This document shows, piece after piece, positions 35,502 to 47,114 of a stretch of 52,691 nt of DNA (its first letter is position 1; each line of letters starts with the position of its first letter). The notes under the pieces are model-generated. The model worked only from the letters and a program-made list of their open reading frames with translations, searched no databases and was not told where the DNA came from. Source of the stretch: Phycisphaera sp. TMED9 (GTDB lineage Bacteria > Planctomycetota > Phycisphaerae > Phycisphaerales > SM1A02); assembly GCA_002167845.2 (NCBI GenBank), contig NHBO02000016.1, forward strand, positions 1 to 52,691. Reading direction: 5' to 3'. The translations under genes were made by a program, and so were the position numbers.

Positions 35502-36572
35502 TCAGCGGAGACGCGTGCCGTCGGTGCTCTTCGCCGGCGCCTGGCGTCTTCGGGTGGCCAGGTCGATGGCGAGTTCGATCGAGCGGCGCATCGATCCGGC
35601 ATCCGCCTTGTTCCGGCCCGCGATGTCGAAGGCCGTTCCGTGGTCGGGGCTGGTTCGAACGATCGGCAGCCCGAGCGTGATGTTGACCGCCTTGTCCCAG
35701 CCCAGCAGTTTCACCGGGATCAGGCCCTGGTCGTGGTACATCGCCACCACGAGGTCGTACTTGCCCGAGGCGGCGGCGATGAAGATGGTGTCCGCCGGAT
35801 GAGGGCCGGTGGCGTTGATGCCCTGTTGGACGGCGACGTCGATCGCCGGCGCGATGATTCGCCCGTCTTCATCACCGAGGACGCCGTTCTCGCCGGCGTG
35901 TGGATTCAATCCGCAGACCGCGATTCGGGGACGCTCCACGCCGAGTTGGCGGCACAGCTCGTTGCCCAGTTCGATCGACTCGTGGACTCTTCCGATGGTC
36001 AGGACGTTCTTCACATCCATCAGCGGGACGTGGGCCGTCGCGAGCACCACCTTGAGCTGCGGCGAAACGAACGCCATCGCATGCTGTTTCGACTTGGTTC
36101 GATGGGCCAGCAGCTCGGTGTGGCCGGGCCATCGAAAGCCCGCCATCGACCAGGACTCCTTGCAGATCGGCGCGGTCACCACGCCGTCGACGTACCTGGT
36201 ATCCGTGGAATCCAGCAGCGAGTCGGCGATCGCCTCTTCCACGAACTGCTTCGAAAGGTGTCCGCCGGTCCGGCAAGGGGCGGCTTCATGCGGGGGGATG
36301 AAGTCGATTTCGTGGAAGTCCACGACGGTGACCGGAGGAAGCAGGGAGCCTCGGGCGCGATCGCTGCCATGAGCGACTCTGAACCAATATGGTCTGATCC
36401 CGGCGCGATCCGCCGCGAGCGTGAGCAGTTCGTTTCTTCCGTACACCACGAAGCGAGCGGCGTCGTGAAGGGCCGGATCCGCCAGTGCCTTCACCACGAC
36501 CTCGGGGCCGATGCCGTTCGGCTCGCCCATGCTGATCCCGATCACGGGGAGGTTGTCGTCAGGTGACGTCAT
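35502..36572 (-). CDS. pdxA: 4-hydroxythreonine-4-phosphate dehydrogenase PdxA
   Basis: 356 residues. It oxidises 4-phosphohydroxy-L-threonine in the DXP-dependent route to pyridoxal phosphate. Family blocks are present in order: ISMGEPNGIGPE, TAPICKESW, WPGHTELLAHRT, CGLNPHAGENG, GPHPADT, AMYHDQGLIPVKLLG, and RTSPDHGTAFDIAG near the end. The histidines in GHTE, YHDQ and the intervening segment are the metal ligands of the family. The kynureninase encoded at 7-8 kb needs PLP, but there is no operon link. About 67 bp separate it from the L,D-transpeptidase stop on the same strand's downstream side. Confidence 0.94.
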   Translation of the reverse strand: MTSPDDNLPVIGISMGEPNGIGPEVVVKALADPALHDAARFVVYGRNELLTLAADRAGIRPYWFRVAHGSDRARGSLLPPVTVVDFHEIDFIPPHEAAPCRTGGHLSKQFVEEAIADSLLDSTDTRYVDGVVTAPICKESWSMAGFRWPGHTELLAHRTKSKQHAMAFVSPQLKVVLATAHVPLMDVKNVLTIGRVHESIELGNELCRQLGVERPRIAVCGLNPHAGENGVLGDEDGRIIAPAIDVAVQQGINATGPHPADTIFIAAASGKYDLVVAMYHDQGLIPVKLLGWDKAVNITLGLPIVRTSPDHGTAFDIAGRNKADAGSMRRSIELAIDLATRRRQAPAKSTDGTRLR

Positions 36573-36639
36573 GCCCGCATTCTAGTCCGTCTGCACGCTC
36601 GAATCGACTGGTTGCGAGCCGCGGAAACAGACCAGAGGC

Positions 36640-37827
36640 TCAGTCGCGGATCTCGATGGTGGATCCGGGATGCGTGAGCACTTCGTAGACCAGTTGGACG
36701 TCGTCGCCGAGCATTCGGACGCATCCCATCGACTTCTGGCCACCGATCGAAGCCGGGTCGATGGTGCCGTGGATTCCGTAGCCGTCGACGTCGCGATTGG
36801 CATTCTCGATGCCTTCGAGCCCGATCCAATGTTCGCCGATCGGGTTGTCTGGATCGTTCGGCTTGAACTCTTCTCGAGTCCGGGGATTGATCCAATGCGG
36901 ATTGACGAGCTTTGAGTTCACTCGGACCCGGAAGAGCCCGGTCGGCGTCGCGTTGAACTCGCCCAGGCCGACGGGGAGCACCGCCACGATCGCTCGGTCC
37001 TCACCGGTTCGCTGGAAGAGGGTGAGCGAGTAGTCCGACTTGTCGACGACGGCATCGAAGACGCCGTTGGGAAGACGAAGAGTCTGTCCGATTCGGATCG
37101 AGTCCGGATTCGAGAGGTTGTTCATCCGGGCGAGCAGCATCTTGTCGATCTGGAGATCTTCACGCTTCGCGATCCGGTCCAGACTGTCGCCGCTTCGCAC
37201 CTTGTATTCTCGAACGTACGGATTGTCGGGAAGTGACGGCCGGTCGAAGAGGGTGAGTTCACTCAGCGTCTGGGCCATCCGAATCGCTTCGGCCTTGTCC
37301 GCCGGTGAAAGTTCCCCGGCGACCCAGGCGGTGGTCAACGACTGTCTCGCCGCGACCGGGTTGGTGCTTGCAAGGCGTCGAGCTTCCGCGAGCGCCGTAC
37401 CGGCATTCCGGTTCGTGACGGGGGCCTTCGGCGCTGAGATTCGTTCGTTCGTGGGCGACGAACCGTTCGGCGTCTTCGGCGCATCGACGCGGGCGGTTTG
37501 ATCACCGGATCCGGAACCCGGTGTTCGAGCCGACGCGGGTGCCTTGGCCGTGTTTCGATTCGGCGTGCGGCGTCCATCATCAAAGACGATCTCGGATTCC
37601 TTCGATGAAGCGATGGATTCCGATGGTGTCGGGTCCGCGGGAACATCCGACTTCGCGGCTTCAGACTCGACGGGTTCCTGTGATCCCGAGATGAACCACC
37701 ACCCGGCCACGCTGGCGATCGCGAGGAGCAGGATGCCCAGAATCCACCGGCTTCGGCGAGATCGGCGACGGCTGCTCATGTAGCTTCGACGGCTGGTGGA
37801 TCGACCGGACTGGCTGGCGAGGGCCAT
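36640..37827 (-). CDS. LysM-containing L,D-transpeptidase (YkuD family)
   Basis: 395 residues from ATG 37827, preceded by a clean GGAGG. A very basic N-terminus (RRRSRRSR) and one membrane helix (28-46) anchor it in the inner membrane facing out. A disordered Ser/Thr/Pro-rich stretch follows, then a helical segment, a LysM repeat (YKVRSGDSLDRIAKRE ... IGQTLRLP, ~220-270), and the YkuD catalytic domain ending in HGTIDPASIGGQKSMGCVRM, with H353 and nucleophile C369. It would crosslink peptidoglycan peptides or attach proteins to them. Presence fits a peptidoglycan-containing planctomycete relative. Confidence 0.9.
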   Translation of the reverse strand: MALASQSGRSTSRRSYMSSRRRSRRSRWILGILLLAIASVAGWWFISGSQEPVESEAAKSDVPADPTPSESIASSKESEIVFDDGRRTPNRNTAKAPASARTPGSGSGDQTARVDAPKTPNGSSPTNERISAPKAPVTNRNAGTALAEARRLASTNPVAARQSLTTAWVAGELSPADKAEAIRMAQTLSELTLFDRPSLPDNPYVREYKVRSGDSLDRIAKREDLQIDKMLLARMNNLSNPDSIRIGQTLRLPNGVFDAVVDKSDYSLTLFQRTGEDRAIVAVLPVGLGEFNATPTGLFRVRVNSKLVNPHWINPRTREEFKPNDPDNPIGEHWIGLEGIENANRDVDGYGIHGTIDPASIGGQKSMGCVRMLGDDVQLVYEVLTHPGSTIEIRD

Positions 37828-38092
37828 GGTGGCCTCCTTCGGCTGACGCCGAGTGGTTTCTGGATCGGACTTCGAGTTTCCCCCGCGGGTGCATCGCACC
37901 GTCAGGGCTCGCGATTCCGGGGTATCCGGACCGCGAACATCGATCTCCCTCAAACTCCGCCGATGCGGATCTCGACTGGTGAACCCTACCCTCGATCGGT
38001 CGGTTCGGTCGCGTCTTTTTTGATCGGCCAGACGACCGGCCAGGGTGGAGAATCCACCAGCCGATTTCGATGGGTTCTCGAAGGCATGCCGG

Positions 38093-38671
38093 TCACGTGG
38101 CTGGAGGATCTTCCGGGGCGATCAGAAGTTCGTCGACTGGCACGTCGTGTCCGTCGATCGGGAGGTCGGCTCGAAGCTGTCGGGCATGGCAGACGCCGAT
38201 CCGCCACGTCGTCGGCGGTAGATCGGCCAGGAAGCGGTCGTAGTACCCGCCACCACGGCCCAGCCGCCGACCATCCGACGTGAAGGCCACGCCGGGGACG
38301 AAGATCAGCTCCAGCGTGGCGGGTTCGATCGGATCGACCGGAGGCTGTGGAGTACGAATTCCATGTCGGTCCGTGGCGAGGGCTTCCGTTTGGAGTGTCG
38401 TGAGTCGTCCACAGGTCATCCGCCCCTGATCCACCGAGACGATCGGGACCCCGAGGATCATCCTCGGATTCATCAGCAGCTCGGTGATCGCGGGATCGAA
38501 ATCGATTTCTCGATCATCTGCGAGGAAACCCATGACGCATCCGGGCTGGCGATCGGCGATGACGCGGCGGACCTGGCTTGCAAGCGTCAACGCCGCTGCC
38601 GACCTCGCTCCGGCGGAGAGCGGGCTCATCGCGGCGATCACTTCGTTCCGAATGACCTTCTTCGGGTCCAT
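38093..38671 (-). CDS. fau: 5-formyltetrahydrofolate cyclo-ligase
   Basis: 192 residues. It converts 5-formyl-THF to 5,10-methenyl-THF with ATP in folate one-carbon metabolism. The C-terminal signature VPGVAFTSDGRRLGRGGGYYDRFL is the family's substrate/ATP site, and the end DVPVDELLI is typical. The start ATG follows the rarA stop directly (TGAATG on the minus strand), so the two are one transcript. A possible small hairpin GGTGGA/TCCACC lies at 38044-38058, 35 bp past its stop, without a T-run. Confidence 0.9.
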   Translation of the reverse strand: MDPKKVIRNEVIAAMSPLSAGARSAAALTLASQVRRVIADRQPGCVMGFLADDREIDFDPAITELLMNPRMILGVPIVSVDQGRMTCGRLTTLQTEALATDRHGIRTPQPPVDPIEPATLELIFVPGVAFTSDGRRLGRGGGYYDRFLADLPPTTWRIGVCHARQLRADLPIDGHDVPVDELLIAPEDPPAT

Positions 38672-40081
38672 TCACCCCTCCGTCTTCGGGTTGGTGCCGT
38701 CATTCGTCGCCGTTCGCCGGCGTTCCCGGATGATCTCGAGCGCTTCGGCGTGCGCCGCTTCTCTTCCTCGATCGACCGGGTTGTAGAAGGCTCGGTCGAC
38801 GCCGAGATAGGTCGTGGTCCCGACGCCGTCGCCGGCCTTGTGCGGTGATCGATAGTCCGGGGCGTCCGGGGCTCGGCCCTTCTTCATCCCGCTGATGAGT
38901 TCGAGCGGGACCGGGTGGGTCCGGCCGTCCTTGACCTCCTGCATCGCGGACCAGATGGCGGTCGATGTGGCGTCGCTCTTCGGGGCCATGGCCATGTGGA
39001 TCGCCGCCTGAGCCAGCGTCAACTGGGCCTCGGGCATCCCGATCTTCTCCACCAGGTTCCACGCCGCATTGGCCACCGCGATCGCGGATGGATCCGCCTG
39101 GCCGATGTCCTCGCTGGCAAGGATCGCGATCCGTCGTGCGATGAATCGGGGGTCTTCGCCGGCATGGAGCATCTTGGCCAGCCAGTAGACGGTCGCATCC
39201 GGATCCGAACCCCGCATGGACTTGATGAAGGCGCTGATCGTGTCGTAGTGACCGTCGCCGGTGCGATCGTAGACCACGGCGCGACTTCCGATCGAAGCTT
39301 CCGCGGTCTTCAGATCAAGGAGCACGGGTTCGCCTTGATCTCGTTGCGGTGGACGCAGACTTCGAGCGGCGACCTCGAGCGCGGTCAAGGCGCGTCTCGC
39401 GTCGCCTTCGCAACTCGCGGCGAGATGGGCGGCAGCGTCGGGAGAAAGTTCGATGGCGAGTGATCCGAGCCCGCGGGGGTCGAGTATCGCGCGTTCGAGG
39501 AGAACGATGATGGTGGGTTCGTCGAGCGTCTTGACTTCCAGCACGGTCGATCTGCTGGTCAAGGCCGCATTCACGGCGTACCAGGGGTTTTCAGTCGTCG
39601 CGCCGATCAACGCGATTCCGCCGCGTTCGACATGCCCGAGCAGGACGTCCTGCTGGCTTCGGCTGAAGCGGTGAATCTCGTCAAGGAAGAGGATCGTTCG
39701 CCGGCCGTCGTCGCCGAGTCGTCGATCCGCGGCGGCGAGGATCTCGCGGATGCGGGGGACGCCGACCTGCGCCGCGTTCTCACATTCCAAGTGTGCGCCG
39801 AGATGCCCGGCGATCAGCAAGGCGAGCGTGGTCTTCCCGGTTCCGGGTGGCCCGTGCAAGAGCAGAGAGCCGACGATTCCGGCGTCGAGCATCCGTCGGA
39901 GCACCTGGCCCTCGCCCAGGAGGTGCTCCTGACCCAGCAGATCTTCGATACTCGCGGGGCGCAATCGATGCGCGAGCGGCTCCGCCGCCCTTCTCCGAAG
40001 GTCTCGACCGTCTTCCCAGAGATCCTGCACCCCCAGATCGTATCGGTCGGGAACGGCCGGGGAGGGGTCTCGCTGGTGCAT
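38672..40081 (-). CDS. rarA: Replication-associated recombination protein RarA (MgsA)
   Basis: 469 residues from ATG 40081; a TTG at 40156 is in frame but unlikely. A clamp-loader-like AAA+ ATPase acting at stalled replication forks. Walker A GPPGTGKTT (77-85), Walker B LFLDEIHRF (131-139), sensor 1 GATTENP, and the C-terminal tetramerisation region with SFIKSMRGSDPDA-type (here AFIKSMRGSDPDA) and YWLAKMLHAGEDPRFIARR are all present. The last residues, TYLGVDRAFYNPVDRGREA, differ slightly from the typical YLPxxLxxxxYYxP end. Divergent from glmS. Confidence 0.93.
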   Translation of the reverse strand: MHQRDPSPAVPDRYDLGVQDLWEDGRDLRRRAAEPLAHRLRPASIEDLLGQEHLLGEGQVLRRMLDAGIVGSLLLHGPPGTGKTTLALLIAGHLGAHLECENAAQVGVPRIREILAAADRRLGDDGRRTILFLDEIHRFSRSQQDVLLGHVERGGIALIGATTENPWYAVNAALTSRSTVLEVKTLDEPTIIVLLERAILDPRGLGSLAIELSPDAAAHLAASCEGDARRALTALEVAARSLRPPQRDQGEPVLLDLKTAEASIGSRAVVYDRTGDGHYDTISAFIKSMRGSDPDATVYWLAKMLHAGEDPRFIARRIAILASEDIGQADPSAIAVANAAWNLVEKIGMPEAQLTLAQAAIHMAMAPKSDATSTAIWSAMQEVKDGRTHPVPLELISGMKKGRAPDAPDYRSPHKAGDGVGTTTYLGVDRAFYNPVDRGREAAHAEALEIIRERRRTATNDGTNPKTEG

Positions 40082-40231
40082 CTGGTGCGATCCGATCGGG
40101 TTTTCGGTCCTTTTCCGAGCCGGGCTCACGGGGTTTTTTCGATCGGTCGATGGCAAGTGCGGCGGGATGGGGCAAGAATGCTCCGTTCGTCGCTGTTTTT
40201 CGTCTGGTCAGAGATCCGGAGACCGTCCGAC

Positions 40232-42079
<1,848 letters not shown>

Positions 42080-42269
42080 GCGGAATCTCAGGAACCTGAG
42101 GATCGCCCTTTCGGACGCCTGAGCGGCCGGACGGGACGATCTCGTTCGGGTTCGGGGAGTCCGAATCCACCCGTCGCCGGTTTCGAAGACAATGAACCCG
42201 ACCGTCGAGTCGGCGTCGCCGCCATGGCGACGTCGCCTCATCGCCGCATCTCGAAATCAGGAATCTCCC

Positions 42270-42941
42270 ATGCCCGCTCGAAACAACGCCTCACGCCCGA
42301 TCACCAATCTTCGCAGCCGAGTCGCGGGCGCCGTCGCCGGTGTGGCGATGGCGGCCGCGGGGATCGCCTGCACCCAGTCGATGCCGGTCACCGACGAGCT
42401 CCGCGAGAAATGGAACGACAAGACGATGTTCGATCTTCAGGCCAAGACCTTGGATGGGAAGGATGTGAAGTTCGCCGACTGGAAGGGGAAGGCCGTCCTC
42501 GTCGTCAATGTCGCGAGCCGTTGCGGCTTCACTCGCCAGTACGCGGGGCTCCAAGCGCTTCAGGAAGCATTCAAGGATCAAGGGCTCGTGGTCGTCGGTT
42601 TCCCCTGCAACGACTTCGGCGGACAGGAGCCCGGAACGGCCGGTGAGATCAAGACGTTCTGCTCTTCGAAGTACGGCGTGACGTTCCCGATGATGTCGAA
42701 GATCTCGGTGAAGCCGGGATCCAATCAGAGTCCGGTCTACGAGTTCCTCGGAACCAGGACCGGAAAACTCCCCGGTTGGAACTTCTGCAAGTACCTCGTG
42801 TTCCCCGATGGCAAGACGATCGAGTTCTTCGACAGTCGAGTCGATCCGGGAAGTGCCGGTTTCAAGTCGGCGATCGAAAAGGCCATCAAGCAGGTCAAAC
42901 CGGCCGCGGCCCCGAAGAAATCGCCAGCCGCCGAGGCCTGA
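42270..42941 (+). CDS. Glutathione peroxidase-like protein, probably exported
   Basis: 223 residues from ATG 42270. A thiol peroxidase of the GPx family, Cys type: NVASRCGFTRQYAGLQAL holds the peroxidatic Cys in place of selenocysteine, and GFPCNDFGGQEPGT carries the second cysteine and the Gln. KYLVFPDGK matches the family's Trp-Asn-Phe-xK block (WNFCKYLV). The N-terminus has a basic patch and a hydrophobic stretch ending GVAMAAAGIACTQS, compatible with a signal or poor lipobox. The C-terminus has a Pro/Ala/Lys tail. It converges with the membrane gene ending at 42963. Exported GPx proteins occur in several Gram-negative lineages. Confidence 0.85.
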   Translation: MPARNNASRPITNLRSRVAGAVAGVAMAAAGIACTQSMPVTDELREKWNDKTMFDLQAKTLDGKDVKFADWKGKAVLVVNVASRCGFTRQYAGLQALQEAFKDQGLVVVGFPCNDFGGQEPGTAGEIKTFCSSKYGVTFPMMSKISVKPGSNQSPVYEFLGTRTGKLPGWNFCKYLVFPDGKTIEFFDSRVDPGSAGFKSAIEKAIKQVKPAAAPKKSPAAEA

Positions 42942-42962
42942 TCAGATCGTCGGGATGAGACA

Positions 42963-44192
42963 TCAAGCGGGGCGTTCGAGCGAACGGGCGAATCGACGTC
43001 GTAACGGCGCCGTCACATCGAGCGTGGCCGCGGCAAGCACCAGCGAGATCGCGAGTCCTGGGCTGATCAGTCCGAGGGCGACCGCCCCGCCCGCAATCGC
43101 GAGCTGAGGCCCGGCGGTATCGATGGCGGCGAGTGAGCGCCGGAAGGCGACTCGGGCGACGCCGGGCGAAGATCCATCTCGGGAGTCCGATGCTTGATCA
43201 GGCTCGAACCCCGAAAACAGCAGGCCAAGGAACCAGCCCAGCCATCGACCATCCCCCGCGATCACGATCAGCAGGATCGTGAGGAGCCAGGGCGTTTCCA
43301 GGAACAACTCGCTTCGAACGACGGTCAAGGCGGCCAGCGAAGGAAGCAGGATGGTGTCGCGAAGCCTTCGAACCGGCCACCGCCGGGAGGAGGCCGCTCC
43401 AGAGACGACCAGCGGTAGCAACGCCACGCCGACGAGACCCCATCCGGTCTGCGCTCGCCACGCCGCGATCAGAATCAGAACGGCGGCGAGCATGGTGGCG
43501 ACGTTTCCCGCCCGGAGCAGTTCGATTCGAGCATTCCGTCCACCCGCCAATCGTCGATCGATCGGGTCAAGCGTCCAGGCGCCGATGCCGACGGCGGCGG
43601 CGACGACGAGGCTGGTCGCGTTGAAGGCGTCGTTCCCGAGAATCGTGAACGTCAGAATGGCGGCGAGGATCGGCACGGCCGCGGCCCAGGCGCCGACGGC
43701 GGCGGCGTCAGCAAGTCCGGTACCCGCCGGCTCGTGATCATCACCGGGACTCGTCTTCGGCCGTCGAGATCTTCTCGCGAGTCCACCGCACGCGGCGGCG
43801 CCGACGGCAAGCATCACGGTGAGAATCATCCAGGGGCGGGCATGTCGTTCCTCGGATTCACGAAGGGCCTGCTTCATCGGGAGGACTTCCAGCCATTGGC
43901 GCTCGGCTTCGAGTTCCATCTCTTCGATGCTCAGAGGGACGGCCCCGGCGGCGAACTGCCAGGCCGCGTGCGCCCGCTCGGTTTCCTGAACCGCCGACCG
44001 AAGTTCCGTTCCGCCCATCATGATGTCGGCCCACGGCTCGGGTGCGATCCGTCCGAGCACGGTCGGTCCGAATGCGATCCCGACCACCAGGCCGCCGACC
44101 ACACGCGATCCGGGGAGGCCGAGCCGTCGGAAGAGGAGCGAGGTCGCGATGGCGGCAAGGGCGATGAGGATGAGTGAGCCGAGGAAGAGCAC
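42963..44192 (-). CDS. Polytopic membrane protein resembling a cation:proton antiporter
   Basis: 409 residues beginning with GTG. About ten hydrophobic segments. The N-terminus (LFRRLGLPGSRVVGGLVVGIAFGPTVLGRIAPE) is like the first helices of CPA2/Kef antiporters. A polar, helical, Glu/Arg-rich stretch of ~65 residues (about 62-125) then interrupts the helices before they resume. I cannot place the conserved acidic pair of an active exchanger, so transport is uncertain. It diverges from the secreted-protein gene at 44280. Confidence 0.5.
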   Translation of the reverse strand: MLFLGSLILIALAAIATSLLFRRLGLPGSRVVGGLVVGIAFGPTVLGRIAPEPWADIMMGGTELRSAVQETERAHAAWQFAAGAVPLSIEEMELEAERQWLEVLPMKQALRESEERHARPWMILTVMLAVGAAACGGLARRSRRPKTSPGDDHEPAGTGLADAAAVGAWAAAVPILAAILTFTILGNDAFNATSLVVAAAVGIGAWTLDPIDRRLAGGRNARIELLRAGNVATMLAAVLILIAAWRAQTGWGLVGVALLPLVVSGAASSRRWPVRRLRDTILLPSLAALTVVRSELFLETPWLLTILLIVIAGDGRWLGWFLGLLFSGFEPDQASDSRDGSSPGVARVAFRRSLAAIDTAGPQLAIAGGAVALGLISPGLAISLVLAAATLDVTAPLRRRFARSLERPA

Positions 44193-44279
44193 GTGGAATC
44201 AGCCTTTGATCGAAACAGGGGGCCAGGGGTCGGAAACAAGGCTCCGCTCGACGTAGAGTACGGGCCTTGGAGCCATGTC

Positions 44280-46031
44280 ATGTCGATTCGTATCGTTCCT
44301 GCCCGGTATCGCGTTCTCAGTCTCCTGGTTGCGGCCTGCACCTGTAGCCCGTCGGCGGTCGCCGATCGACTCGATGAGTCGCTCGCCCTCGTTCCGTCGA
44401 ATGCGGTGGCGTGGGCGGTGGTGCCGAGCATGTCGGGACTCAACGCCGACCTGGCGGACATGCTCGATCGAGCCAATCGCCCGGAGCTCGCGGTCGCAGG
44501 TCGGCCGATTGATGTCCTGGTCTCGCAATTCGGAATATCCGCAGGCTTCGACGAACGCGGTTCGCTGCTGGCCTGGGCCACATCCGCGGAGGCGATGACC
44601 GAAGGAGAGGGTGTGATCGCGATCCCAGTCGAGGACTCCGGCCGATTCATCCAGGCGAATTTCGATCCCGATCCGAAAGAGGAGGCGATGGCGTATCGCA
44701 CCAGGGACGGTGAGCGGGTGTTCATCAAGTCCATCGAGACGCACGTCCTGATCGCTCCTCGGCGTGAGTTCCTGGAAGAGTGGAAACCCGACGCCGGCAC
44801 GGCGGCGGCGCTCGAGCGCGGATTCGGTGTGAATGCGACCAAAGAGATGCGGTCGACCGACCTCCTCATCTGGATCGATGGCAGCGTCGTCGCGAAGACG
44901 CGAGAAGCGGCCATCGCTGCAGCAGAGGCCAATGATCTTGAAGTCGGGATGGCGGGGTTGGGTGGGAATGATCTGATCCAGCGGCTCGGAGACGATGCTG
45001 AAGACTTCGTGATCTCCGTCGACGTCGACGCGCTGGCGATCGGCCTTCGGAGTTGGACGAGATTCTCGAGTGATGGCGCCTGGTCGGGGTTGGCCAAGAG
45101 CGCTTCGGGCGGACTGGACCGGCCGTTGCTGGGGCGTCTGCCGAAACAGGCCTTCTACATGGCGATGGGCGTCGACTTCGCAGGCTTCGGCGGCTATCAG
45201 GGAATGATGGACGTACTGAAGATTCTCGATGTGGATACCGATGTGCTGCCCGAATGGATGGCTGCGATCGGCCCTTCGATGCGCGGGATGGAGTTCGCGA
45301 TGTATCCCAGCAAACTCGGAGTCGCGATGGGCGGTGCGCTCAATGATGCCTCGTTGTTGCTGGATACCACCGATCCTGAGTCGCTCCGGAAGGCGATCGG
45401 CACGTCGATCGAAGGCATGCAGGGCGTCACCGGGGCCATCGATCGAGAGACGGTCTGGGAGACGGACGTGCGGCAGCGCAAGGGGGGAACCGCCGACGAG
45501 TTCACGATGACCACGGAGATCGCACCTTCCGATCGTCGTACCGACGAGGGAACGGTCGGCGACGCCTCGTTGCAGATGACGGTCGAGAAGATGCTCTTCG
45601 GGCCTCGAGGCCTGAAAGGGCTCGGCCAGACGATCGACGATGGGTATGTGATGACCTTCAGTCGGCGTCCCGACGTTCTTCAGCGATCGATCGAAGCCGG
45701 AAACACCGGGAACGGACTTGCCTCCGATCCGGTGCTGACCTCGATGCAATCCTGGCTTCCGGCGGATCCCGATTTCGAGATGTTCATCGATGTGGGTCAA
45801 CTCGGAAAACTCGCCCGCCAGATCGCCGCGTTGTTCCCGGGCGGCGCGGGAATGATCCCGGAACTTCCGTTGTCGATGCCACCGATCGGTGTCGGAGTGT
45901 CGTTCGGAATCGTCGATGAACGGGCCAGCCTGGAATGGGCGGTGGTCGTCCCGAGCGAGGTGGTCGGTGTCGCGGTGGGGAACACGATCGAGCAGATGAT
46001 CTCGGCACCGGGCGCCGAGGGCGGAAGATGA
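44280..46031 (+). CDS. Large secreted protein of unknown function
   Basis: 583 residues from ATG 44280, giving a normal signal peptide (RYRVLSLLVAACTCSPSAVA). The mature protein starts DRLDESLALVPSNAVAWAVVPSMSGL, the sort of opening seen in DUF3352-like substrate/lipid-binding secreted proteins of planctomycetes; I cannot confirm the family. The rest is alternating helix and strand with no cysteine cluster or catalytic motif. It overlaps folP by ATGA at 46028-46031, an unexpected coupling of a secreted protein to a folate gene, probably incidental operon packing. Confidence 0.6.
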   Translation: MSIRIVPARYRVLSLLVAACTCSPSAVADRLDESLALVPSNAVAWAVVPSMSGLNADLADMLDRANRPELAVAGRPIDVLVSQFGISAGFDERGSLLAWATSAEAMTEGEGVIAIPVEDSGRFIQANFDPDPKEEAMAYRTRDGERVFIKSIETHVLIAPRREFLEEWKPDAGTAAALERGFGVNATKEMRSTDLLIWIDGSVVAKTREAAIAAAEANDLEVGMAGLGGNDLIQRLGDDAEDFVISVDVDALAIGLRSWTRFSSDGAWSGLAKSASGGLDRPLLGRLPKQAFYMAMGVDFAGFGGYQGMMDVLKILDVDTDVLPEWMAAIGPSMRGMEFAMYPSKLGVAMGGALNDASLLLDTTDPESLRKAIGTSIEGMQGVTGAIDRETVWETDVRQRKGGTADEFTMTTEIAPSDRRTDEGTVGDASLQMTVEKMLFGPRGLKGLGQTIDDGYVMTFSRRPDVLQRSIEAGNTGNGLASDPVLTSMQSWLPADPDFEMFIDVGQLGKLARQIAALFPGGAGMIPELPLSMPPIGVGVSFGIVDERASLEWAVVVPSEVVGVAVGNTIEQMISAPGAEGGR

Positions 46032-46921
46032 TCGAACCGCCCGAGTGGCGCGTGAACGCCGATCGGGTGCTGTCACTCGATCCGTGGTGTCTGATGGGCG
46101 TTCTCAACGTCACGCCGGACAGTTTTTCCGACGGCGGGCTTCATCTCGATCCGAAACACGCCGTCGAGTCCGGAATCAAGATGGTCGGTCAGGGGGCGAA
46201 GGTCCTCGACATCGGAGGCGAATCGACTCGTCCCGGAGCCGCCGCCGTCTCGAGTGATCAGCAGATTCGTCGTGTCGTGCCGGTCATCGAGGGAATCCGA
46301 AGACATCCGGAGGCCGCGGGGGTGGTGATCACCATCGATACCACGCGAGCCGACGTCGCGGAGGCGGCACTGGATGCCGGCGCCGATGCCGTCAATGACG
46401 TCTCTGCAGGGACTGATGACCCGGGGATGCTCCCGCTCGTCGGACAACGGGATTGCGGCGTGATTCTGATGCATCGCCTTCGCCCTCCCGAAGAGGACTC
46501 GTTCAGCGACCGCTATGAAGAGGAGCCGGTCTACGCCGACGTCGTCGGGGACGTCCGTACATGGCTCGATGAGCGGGTCGCGGCCGCGACGCAGGCAGGC
46601 GTCGATCCGGACTCCATCGCGGTCGATCCCGGACTCGGTTTCGGGAAGTCCGTGGCGCAGAACCTCCAGCTCCTGGTGGGCCTGCCGGAACTGATCGCCG
46701 ACGGAAGGCCGGTGCTGGTCGGGGCCAGCCGAAAGAGCTTTCTGGGGGCCGTGACCGGCAATTCCGAGCCACGATATCGGGATTCGGAGTCGATCGTCGC
46801 GGCCGTCGAAGCGTGGAGACGGGGGGCACGCTTCTTCCGGGTTCACGCACCCGAGGTGCATCTTCGGGCGTTGATGGTGGCGGAGGCCGTGTCGGCCGCG
46901 TCGGCCGCGTCGAGTTCCTGA
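46028..46921 (+). CDS. folP: Dihydropteroate synthase FolP
   Basis: 297 residues. It joins 6-hydroxymethyl-dihydropterin pyrophosphate and p-aminobenzoate to form dihydropteroate. The signature blocks are clear: MGVLNVTPDSFSDGG, DIGGESTRPGA, INDV-type VNDVSAG, LMHR, and DPGLGFGKSVAQN followed by LVGASRKSFLG. The ATG overlaps the preceding stop. The C-terminus carries a short Ala/Ser repeat from a reiterated GCGTCGGCC in DNA, of no evident importance. With fau at 38 kb it is a second folate gene in the window but a separate unit. Confidence 0.95.
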   Translation: MIEPPEWRVNADRVLSLDPWCLMGVLNVTPDSFSDGGLHLDPKHAVESGIKMVGQGAKVLDIGGESTRPGAAAVSSDQQIRRVVPVIEGIRRHPEAAGVVITIDTTRADVAEAALDAGADAVNDVSAGTDDPGMLPLVGQRDCGVILMHRLRPPEEDSFSDRYEEEPVYADVVGDVRTWLDERVAAATQAGVDPDSIAVDPGLGFGKSVAQNLQLLVGLPELIADGRPVLVGASRKSFLGAVTGNSEPRYRDSESIVAAVEAWRRGARFFRVHAPEVHLRALMVAEAVSAASAASSS

Positions 46922-47114
46922 GGAGTACTCGGAGGCGGACGCCGCCCCGTTCGGGCCCATTTCAAGACCGGAGACTCGGGATCTTCGCGGGGCCGGAATC
47001 CTGCTCCGCCGGAATCCGATCGACCGGCTAAAATCCATCCTCCAAATCGTATTCTTCGATTCGTCTGGTGGCGGATCGTCGTCCATTCATGCCAGTCAGC
47101 AAGGAGCCATCCGC

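Noticed and set aside
40082-40231. Possible glmS ribozyme or riboswitch upstream of glmS
   Set aside because: No conserved ribozyme core or metabolite-binding pattern was seen in the 150-bp region.
44199-46076. 625-codon minus-strand frame opposite the secreted protein
   Set aside because: The plus-strand frame has a signal peptide and protein-like pattern, and couples to folP; the antisense frame does not.
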